Assembly (NCBI RefSeq): GCF_029784155.1
Contig: NC_073692.1
Location: 322,893,906-322,957,905 of the forward strand
Origin: Uranotaenia lowii
Taxonomy: Eukaryota; Arthropoda; Insecta; Diptera; Culicidae
Reading direction: 5' to 3'
DNA length: 64,000 bases
The notes under the pieces are model-generated. The model saw only the letters and a program-made list of their open reading frames with translations. It ran no database searches and was not told the DNA's origin. Below are positions 56,076-64,000 of the stretch, piece by piece. Numbering within the stretch: position 1 is the first letter of the stretch; every line of letters starts with the position of its first letter. The translations under genes and the position numbers were made by a program.

Positions 56076-58828
56076 CCCATATTCAAGATTCACACATCTT
56101 GAAAAAAATCGAAAAAAGCCATAAACAACTAATGAAATGACAAAATTGTTTTACCAAATAGACAGCGGACTTTCAATTAAAGAAAAACAGGTCCAATGTG
56201 TTTGTATGAAGGAAGGTTAATGAAAATATTCAAAACCTAATACGAAGAATCAAAAAAATCGAATCGATAATTTCCGCCAAACGGGGAATTATGCAACAGC
56301 AGGGTTAGATGTAACTTTCACGATACTTTTTTAATTTTAATTTTAATAAAATGTAATAAAGTTATCATTGAATGATAACAAAATGATGCTGACACAGTTT
56401 CTCACATCATGAGATAGTTTTCTAAAGATTTTGATTCTTAAAGATAGTTTAAAAAATACGAGCAATAGCTAAACAAATTTTAACATAAAAACATTTAACA
56501 TAAAAAACTTCACCCAGTATGACGGATTGGCTTTATGATATTACTGGTATCACCTACAAATTTTAAATTGCTTTTATTATCCTTCACCAACATTGTTGGT
56601 GTAGACATATTTTTCGTAAAATCACCAATTTTTTTAAATTAATGTTTTTTCAAATCAGTTTCCAGTCTGGGATTAAAAATATCAAAATGCTAATCCAATA
56701 TTCATCTGTCAAATATTGTTTTTATATGATGGAATATGATTGTTTTGAATAACGCGTTTGTTGATTTCTTCCCTCCAAACATTTTATTTTATTATTTTAG
56801 CTAGTATTATTTTTTTTGTAGTATTTTATAACTCTAAATGTATGCAGATTCCTTATGCTTTTTCATCAAAAACATTTTTGGCAGGAAAAACGTTAAATTT
56901 CATGCGAACAAAACCAAAAATTACTGCAATTGGTCCTTTATGCGCTATGACATCACATATTATCAAAAACTATAAATTTTCAAACGTGTTAATTGAATTT
57001 TTCATTAAAAGTTAAGTTTGTAGCAACATACCCCTTTTTCTTAGCAGGATGAAAATCGCATGATTTTGTTAATTTAAAAATAACTGGTGAAATAAATAAT
57101 AATCCATTTGAATTGGTTATTTCAATGCAAATAATTTGAACCACAAAAACAAAATTTGAGTTTGAAAAAACTGATACAAAATCAACTCGAAATAGATATG
57201 ATGTGAACAAGTAAAATTAAAATAGATCAACTCACATAATTCTGCTTAACTGCTCTGTATGTATTCATGCTGTATTTTGGTCTTAGATTGAAATATTTTA
57301 TGTTTCTTAGATTTTCGTTACTGAATATTATCAGAAATTATTTTGTTCTCAAGAGCCTTCCTTTAAATTCAATAAACTTGCACTTCTTCCCAATTTTACC
57401 ACAGATTCCCAGATACAAGAACGAACGATGAAAATTGTTTCTGCCCTTCAGACTGGAAAGTGTCTCCATAATGTGGGATGATGGAGCTCATTGGTTTCGA
57501 AAGTCAGGAGGATAGGGCCAATTCCTGAAGTTGATATACGTGCATGGTCTGGTACCATTCACAAGGAATGGCAAAAGTCGTGGTTCACTTTCGGTTCGAA
57601 TGACCTACATCTGGATCTGGGTGCTGTGGGACCGAAGGGTGAATGTGGTTTCCTGTACATCGTATCTCCCCGTATGTCATTGTTCATTTTTGTGGGAATC
57701 GCTTTTAATTGCATCGAAATGCATCCTGAACGATCGTTGTAGCTTCTCAACATTCTCCTAATGTTGTCAAAAATCTGATAGACTTAGTAACCATTTTATT
57801 CCGGTAAACTGTAAATGTTTAAAAAAAAAATAATTTAGTCATGAAAATAGTTCCAAATATGCATTTTAAAACAGGAACAACCAATTTACAAAAAAAAAGC
57901 TTCTGACTAAGTTTTGCCTCCAAACTTCGTATTTTTCATATTAAAATGAATCCGCCTCGCCTTACATAAAGTTATTAACTCGTCGTCCGAATTATCCGTG
58001 TAAATTTAGGTTCTCTTGCACCGTAACAAGTTCAAGGAATTATCGCCCACCAATTTTCTGTTTTTTCATTACGACTTCATTATGCAGTCATCGGCTGGCA
58101 GGCAGGCAACACAATTATGATTGCGTTGCTTTTGATAGCTTTTATCATTTCGTCGATCGATCGATTGAATTCGATTTTTTTTCACCGTTCGTTTGCTGTT
58201 CAATCCATTCCAAAAAGCTGTGGGTGGATGTGCGTTGATTAAACCAGAAGAAAACAAAATGGAAATTGATTTTCAATGTATCTTGACCGCCGTCTTGGCC
58301 GGTTGGTTGCAGATTTGGGGGCCAGACCAGACCAAACCAGCCAGCCAGCCAGCCAGTCAGCGGGGGAGCAAACAGCTTTCACTTTCCGTCGCTGCTCCAG
58401 TCGGAATCGGATCGGTTTCGGTGGTTTGCCCGCCATTTGTTGGCCAATTCCATTTTCGGCGAGTTGCTTTCAATTTCACGTGGGTTTTGCGGATGATTCG
58501 ATTATTTGCGCCGCCATCGTCAGCTTGAAAAATAAAACAACGGGCCCCCGGAGTGTTGTTGTGGGAAATGTTTCGCCGATTTGTGGTCAATGACTGCATT
58601 TCGGAATGCACACAATCGAAAACATGGATGGAGGATTTAAAAAGTTTGCTTTTAAGTTTGAAATTTGGCACATGTTTACTATTCATTCGAATAAAGAAGG
58701 TGGAAAACGTTGAAACTTGATGCAATAAAACTGGAATTTAATGCTTAAATTCAAAAGTTGAAGTAGATATTGAAAGTTTATATTGGTAAGTGTTCTAATT
58801 GAGAAATTCTGGCAAAGAAAACTGATAT
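56076..58828. other. Unassigned DNA; single-copy-like from 57350
   Basis: 56076-57350 is AT-rich with nothing recognisable. 57400-57750 follows a 3'-splice-like TTTTACCACAG and contains an 83-codon frame (57491-57742, WSGTIHKEWQKSWFTFGSND); I do not recognise it and it lacks a clear 5' splice site. 58080-58600 is comparatively GC-rich with a CCAG microsatellite. These parts may be intron or intergenic DNA. Confidence 0.4.
58337..58360. repeat. CCAG microsatellite
   Basis: Five CCAG units followed by TCAG, in a GC-richer local context. Confidence 0.8.
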
Positions 58829-60010
58829 AGACTGTCCCAGAAATTATAGTTAATCACACCTTATTTTAACGGTCATTTTGAATTGATTTTTTTTTCGAAT
58901 TCTTCTGGCTGCGTCCTTTTGTCTACACATATCTGTACGTGATAACCTCAAAAAACATTAAGTTTGAGATTACATTTCAAAATGCGTGGTCTTACTCCGA
59001 AAAGAGAAAAAGTATCGTGCAAGGCGAACTAAAATGAAGGGAGAAAATTCGTCAATGATCACACAAATTGTGCTGCCAATGATTGAATTTGTGGTAATTT
59101 GTGGCAATTTGTTAGAGAAAATTATAAGGTTTGAATTCAAATGAGAGAAACCAGAATTTCCTCTTGATTTCAATCCCATGATCGGGCACAAGTGGTGTAC
59201 TGGTGTACTCATTGAGAAAATTGGCCTAAGAAGAGGATGTGAGCGTCGGAGCTGTACGTACAGCAATTAAAAAAATATGATGAACATTGTACATTTGAAG
59301 ATGAACCGAGGAGTGGTCGAAAATATGGTCCTGTAAGTCCTGATATCAACAAAAAGGTCTAGGATGGCTACAAACAGAAACCATCGGTTTTCGTTCGGGA
59401 TCATTTTTCGGCGAGAAAAGTCGGGACCTCGTGCAAAAGAGTGACTTGGGCTCAAGACGCCTGTACCACATTACTTCACTATACGCAAGGACAAGGATAT
59501 TCCCGAAACAGAGAAGGTCATTTTTACCGAAAAATTTGGCAAGAAGGTGATGGTGTGGCTGGCAATTTTGCGAGTGTGGCATAATATCTAGCCTGTTCGT
59601 TATATAAGAAACAATGAACACCCAGAACTATATCAAGGAATGCCCCCGAAGCGTTTATTGCCGAAGATCAAGCAGCATGATGGACTCGTCATATTTTGGT
59701 CCGATTTGGTATCATGTCATTACGCCAAAGACACACTAGGGTGGTACAAAAGCCAAAACGTCTGTTTTGTGTCAAAAAACATGATTCTGCCAAATTAACC
59801 CGAGGTACGGCCAATCAATACTTTTTGAGCTTCGACCAGAGCAAAGCTAAGAAAATACATAGAACCAGCTGATGACATCGGAAAATTTTAAAAGGATTGG
59901 CCAAAAGTGATGAAAATGGTGGGCAATGCAACTAAGCAGAAGCTTATGAGTCATGTTCGAGGCGAAGTGCGAAATCTGGCTTATGATTTAAGATTTTCAT
60001 AAAATAAGAG
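58829..60010 (+). pseudogene. DD37E-type Tc1/mariner transposase, inactivated
   Basis: The left terminus probably starts near 58829 (ACTGTCCCAGAAATTATAG). Frame-shifted pieces follow: an N-terminal LTPKREK block (58985), a helix-turn-helix piece VLIEKIG, EHCTFEDEPRSGRKYGPVSP, HYFTIRKDKDIPE, and KFGKKVMVWLAI. Then come DLVSCHYAKDTLGWYKSQNV and PEVRPIN. From the Asp of DLVSC to the residue after PI there are 37 intervening positions, the DD37E spacing, but the catalytic Glu is Asn. The first Asp region appears deleted, and stops and frameshifts abound. A 115-bp repeat (59040-59154) interrupts it. DD37E elements are known from mosquitoes. Confidence 0.85.
59040..59154 (+). repeat. Dispersed repeat inserted in the DD37E remnant
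   Basis: Partner of 3290-3403. It separates the transposase N-terminal block from its helix-turn-helix region, so it entered after the transposon. Confidence 0.65.
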
Positions 60011-60303
60011 TACAGTGGTGGGTAGGGCACAAATAATAAAACAGTGTGTCATATGAAACAGCGTTGGAAAATGTAATTTCTTTCAATTTTTCCCATCATC
60101 AGAAATTATACAACAATAAGTCATGATTGAAGCCTCCGGAGCCAAAGGGTTTAAGAACAACACTTAACACTCAAAAACCCAAGTTTGAAAAGAGGAAGTT
60201 TTTTAGTCCGAATTTCACAAAATATTTTTGTCGAGTTACTAAGAGTATAAGAATAGAACTTTTCCGAATTTGAAGCTACTTTTAAATAAAATATACCTAT
60301 GGC

Positions 60304-62246
60304 CATGGCCGTAGGAACGGGGGGGGTTTTGGGGGTTTAACCCCCCCCTATGAGGGTCCAAAAAAGCAAGCGAGGTATTCTACTCTCCACTCAAAATTTT
60401 AAATTTATCAACAAATTTTGATAATAGAGAAAAGATATTAAAGAGCAACAATCTTGACTAAATACTAACGCCAATACCTCAAAAACCCATCCCAAGTACA
60501 AAATTCTGCTACAGTTTTTCAAAGTTTTCTCACTTGTTCATAGAATAAGGTTGTCAAAAATTAGTCAGCACGTATCCGGGCTGTTCTATTCAAAAACCTT
60601 GCAGAATTCGGGTATTTGATTTTAAAATTGGTGACTAAAATTCAGGCAAAACCGGGCTATTTCGGTTAGAACTTAGGAATTTCTCATCAAAAATCAATAA
60701 AGTATTTGAAAAAACCTTTCATGATTATTTTTTGAAACTTGCACCAAATATTTGAGACGTATTAATTATAAGAATTTAAAACTCAATTTGTTTTTTAAGC
60801 TTAATTTGAGAATGAAAATGAGAACAAATCAGGGCTTAATCCGAGCTTTTCGAACGAAATCCGGGCAACCGCGTCGGGCCGGATTTTTTTTCCAAATTTC
60901 ATATTAATTTTACGGGCCAACTCGGTTAAAACCGGGCAATCTGGCAACTTATCATGAAAATTCAGGTCTGAATATTTAATTTTAAATTTAACCCATTTTA
61001 GAGGTTCTGGTTCCATATTTCCATAACTAAAATTTATTTCTACATATTCTCTTATCTCTGATTCTGTATCAAGTTTAGGATTCTTGATTTTTAGTTCGAA
61101 TAATCATTTAAAAAAATCGGAATGAAAAGCTGCTTTGAAATCCTGGTTCAAATTCGATTTTGCATTTTATATCGAATTGTAATCATGCTTTTCGAAAATA
61201 ATATGCAATTTCTATATTTTGATAATAGGTTTCCGAATATGAAGAAAAGAAGAATTTGGTTTTATAATTTAGTTCTTAAACTTCAATCTAACACAAAATT
61301 TAAACGATTAAAGCTTCTAAGTGACGATCCAAAATTGAAAACTCATATTCAGATCTATCATTTGAAATTCACATTTCAATTCAGATTCACAAAAGAGATT
61401 AAAAATAAATAATATAAAAATTTAATAAAGATTAAATCAGCACTACAGAATTTAAATTCAGATCTCGTATATTCTATACATTTCAGAAATCGTTTAGAAT
61501 TTGGAAACATATTCAAAGTTTAAATTCAAAATAACAAATATAAAGTAGAATTTGAGTAAATCTTCTAAGTTTTGTTTAATGAAAAATCATGAACTGGATT
61601 TTCATTATGGAAAATATTTCCAGTTAAAGAAACATGTGCCTGATCGTCACCTAAAAATCTGCACAAAATTCTAAATTTTCTCGGTGTATTGTTTAACACC
61701 ATTAATATTGCAGTTTTTTAAGCAAAATTTCAAAACTAAATCATAAAATTAGTTCAAGTTTGCATCAAGCAAATTTGATTCGAAAAATGTTTTGTCTTCT
61801 ATTATTTTTTGAAAGATTTTATTTATTTTCATCAAAGGTTATAATCTTGGCATTTGCAAAATAGATTGGAGGATAAGGCTTGTTGGATTTGGCCCTAGAA
61901 TAAGTTTGTTTTAACAAATTGAAGGCTACCATAAAAAGAACTAATTCTAGGCTCAAATCAAATAACTTTGATTTAGCATACTCTTAAACAGATTCAAAAA
62001 TTTTAACAATCGATTACAGAAACTTCCATATATTGTTTCTAAAGATTGATTTAAAAAAATTTGCCCACCCTTTATGCAAAGGACCACTTTTTTATGTTGA
62101 GATGTAATACGAAAACTATTTATGAGTACTAAGTAAAAAATATAATTTGTTTTTTTTTTCATTCGTGCGTTGTTGGGCAAAAAAATTATAGGTGAAAATT
62201 TTTCACCAAAACCCCCCCCCATGAGTCGGTTCTTCCTACGGCCCTG
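60304..62246. mobile_element. Non-autonomous hAT-like element, 1943 bp
   Basis: The left end CATGGCCGTAGGAACGG and the right end reverse complement CAGGGCCGTAGGAAGAACC form the TIRs. They are followed by G-runs on the left (GGGGGGGGTTTTGGGGG) and C-runs on the right. An exact 8-bp direct repeat CCTATGGC flanks both ends (60296-60303 and 62247-62254), as expected for hAT. The interior is AT-rich, non-coding, and hosts a CCCGG-family MITE. Confidence 0.9.
60546..60951 (-). mobile_element. MITE of CCCGG-rich family, copy 3 (reversed)
   Basis: Starts TAAGGTTGTCAAAAATTAGT and ends GGGCAATCTGGCAACTTA, the reverse of 9696-10202. It lies inside the hAT-like element, so it is younger than that insertion unless both moved together. 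Confidence 0.75.
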
Positions 62247-62254
62247 CCTATGGC

Positions 62255-62947
62255 AACTATTTTTGGAAAAATTGTCACAAGTGCAAATATCTCGGAAATT
62301 GCGTGGGTATTTTTGAGTAATATATTACCAAAAACTATAATAGAGATTTAAAGAATTTGACTTATGGTATTTTTATTACGAAAGTATGCAGCAAAATTGC
62401 TATTTTTTAGTTTTTGTTTAAATAACCTTTTTTTTAATTACCGATATTTCTTCAGATTTGTAATTTTTTTTAAAGTCATCAATCAATCACAAACATTATG
62501 CTGCACTGAATGAACAATATTTGAATGAAATTTTCGAAATTGTTTTGTGATAAATCTACAATTTCAAAAGTTATTTTTCATGTACATTGACAAAATTCAA
62601 AATAACGGCTTCAAACCTTCTAGGTTGTACTATTTGAATCACCCAACAAACATTTTTGCTGATAAATAACGCCAATTCTCTGATCGTATGCTGTGTTAAG
62701 GTGCTGATTGCTGTTTCAGCTAGCTGGCTGAAGAAAGAAATATTTCAGTACTGTTTCATCGTGTAAGGAAGTTCTATTTCAGCCAATAGAAAGTAGGGGA
62801 AAATTGGTTGAAGAATAACTCGTTCAGCTTTTGTCCTACCATTTTGACACCATTCAAATTTGACAGGCGTCAGCTGTACAAGGGTAGCTTGTATAGCTTC
62901 AGAAGCACCTTTCAGCTATATCAAACTTTCTTTTGTTCAGTTATCTA
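62255..62947. other. Unassigned AT-rich DNA with a dispersed repeat
   Basis: Contains the 62301-62380 partner of the 2211 repeat. Otherwise nothing is recognised. Confidence 0.45.
62301..62380 (+). repeat. Dispersed repeat, partner of 2211-2291
   Basis: Inverted relative to the 2.2-kb copy; see that entry. It lies about 50 bp right of the hAT-like element. Confidence 0.55.
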
Positions 62948-63977
62948 CACAGCAAAAAATATTGTAACACTGGCCGATGTAATTTGAGCAGATGTTAGCC
63001 ATAAAATGTTATAGTATGCCTTTTTATTGTGATACTACTCAACCGTCCGTTTATTACATCCAATCGATGTACACAATTTTAAACATGTCTGTTTATGTAA
63101 TATTACGTCGTCAATGTAATCACATCGAAGCAGCTCATAACTGTCAACAAAATAGTTTTCAAAACAAAAACTTCGGAAGGGTTTCTGAGGCTCAGAGACA
63201 ACCGATCTACTGGTAAGATACATCGATTTGTTTCTTATTTTTAAGCAAATCCAGTGATACTAACTGATTTTCATATTAGTTTGTTCCAGGATATTTATTA
63301 CGAAGAAAAAAAGTACAAGGAGTATGGAAAGGAATTTTTCAAACGGATCGGTGAGTAGGTCATATAATGATTATTTTTTCATACCCGCTACCTTGGGATT
63401 CACCTTTTTTAGGCCCAGAGTAATATCCCGAAGATCTCTTCATGTCTTACATGTCGATCCGAGGCCAATATCGAGATCCAGCGTCGAAAGGACAGTTATT
63501 TTTAGTTCCAAGTCTACGGAAAGCCAAAAGCTAATAGTTCCACATTACTAGAAATTGTTGAGAAACATATAACGCCGGGGAAATGAAATTATGAATAGAC
63601 AGAGTATCATTTGTAAGCACATTGGCGAATTGTGATTTTCCAATAAATATTTCGTCATTTGGACTATCGCATTTTTTTTCTAGAGCAAAGTGTTCGAATG
63701 AATCTTGACTAAGTGTAGAGTTGTACACATTTCTGAAATTTCTACGACAATTTACAAAAATATCATTATCCTTTGAATTGTATCAACAAATTTCATCGTT
63801 TCTATTCTAAATAAATGTTCCCATGTTTGTCTACTACGTTAAATTTTCTAGTGTAATTTTGCTCCATCTGATCGAGGTCATAGGTTTTACATCAAAACGA
63901 TGTTATATTAGGTAGCATTTGCGACTCAAGTTATGTGCACGTTTTTGATGTAATATCGCAACACTTTTTTTGCTGTG
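62948..63977. mobile_element. TA-flanked TIR element, 1030 bp
   Basis: The left end is TA plus CACAGCAAAAAATATTGTAAC. The right end, reverse-complemented, is TA plus CACAGCAAAAAAAGTGTTGC. Inside both, GATGTAAT/TGATGTAATA words repeat. TA on both sides indicates a Tc1/mariner-type or other TA-specific element. There is no recognisable transposase. A spliced-looking reading frame lies in the middle. Confidence 0.75.
63097..63551 (+). CDS. Possible small three-exon reading frame inside the TIR element
   Basis: Two intron-like segments are visible. 63213-63289 (77 bp) has GTAAGA, a perfect branch-like TACTAAC at 63258 and TTTGTTCCAG. 63351-63412 (62 bp) has GTGAGT and CACCTTTTTTAG. Removing them joins frames that stay open from about 63097 to a TAG at 63551, about 100 codons, with pieces such as SEGFLRLRDNRSTG, LLRRKKVQGVWKGIF and VLHVDPRPISRSSVER. 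A second frame also stays open across both joins, to a stop near 63511, so the coding frame is not settled. No ATG is certain and I recognise no domain. It could be a captured gene fragment or chance. Confidence 0.3.
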
Positions 63978-64000
63978 TATATATATAAAAATGAATGTTT

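Noticed and set aside
57491..57742. 83-codon frame after a 3'-splice-like site
   Set aside because: No recognisable domain, other frames also open, no clear 5' splice site. Left as unassigned.

Overview
The window looks like AT-rich, repeat-dominated, non-coding chromosomal DNA of an insect, most likely a mosquito or related fly. The evidence is the transposon community: a Juan-like jockey LINE, a BEL/Pao LTR element, a copia-type LTR with a tRNA-iMet-half primer site, a DD37E Tc1/mariner relative, a Helitron ending in CTAG, hAT elements, TA-flanked MITEs, long foldback elements and tRNA-headed SINEs. I found no host protein gene, rRNA or functional tRNA that I can support. Almost every convincing open frame belongs to a mobile element. 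The species assignment is inference.

Layout. 1-9.7 kb: mostly unassigned AT-rich DNA, with a solo copia LTR plus leader grown into a GTCGAGCCGGGAATCC-type minisatellite (4503-5410) and a TA-flanked MITE (6104-6642). 9.7-17.5 kb: four TIR or foldback elements (9696-10202, 11159-11969, 13161-14290, 16618-17518). 19.2-20.1 kb: an ATTTTGACA 9-bp minisatellite, then two tRNA-headed SINE-like repeats. 22.9-33.1 kb: a LINE cluster. It contains one apparently complete jockey element (23722-28226, two open ORFs, poly-A, perfect 14-bp target-site duplication) sitting in an older RTE-like reverse transcriptase, plus three dead LINE remnants. 33.2-47.5 kb: hAT transposase debris, MITEs, an unidentified possible coding remnant and a large foldback (46701-47492).

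47.7-55.7 kb is the most informative region. A BEL/Pao retrotransposon has two 540-bp LTRs that read as identical. Its Gag/protease reading frame is broken by one in-frame TAG, and most of RT, RNase H and integrase is missing. Its 3' region holds an array of about 106-bp hairpin units. A 1943-bp non-autonomous Helitron (which itself carries a SINE copy) lies in the 5' LTR, exactly between A and T; the intact 3' LTR shows the empty site. Two more hairpin units, a diverged second LTR start and an inverted LTR tail follow.

55.7-64 kb: unassigned DNA, a dead DD37E transposase (58829-60010), a hAT-like element with an 8-bp target-site duplication and a nested MITE (60304-62246), and a TA-flanked 1030-bp element that seems to carry a small spliced reading frame (62948-63977).

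No new enzymatic or defence system is visible. The most unusual items are the BEL hairpin array with its rearranged tail, the datable Helitron-in-LTR insertion, and the TIR element with intron-like structure. Identity statements such as 'identical' are by-eye readings and need an alignment.
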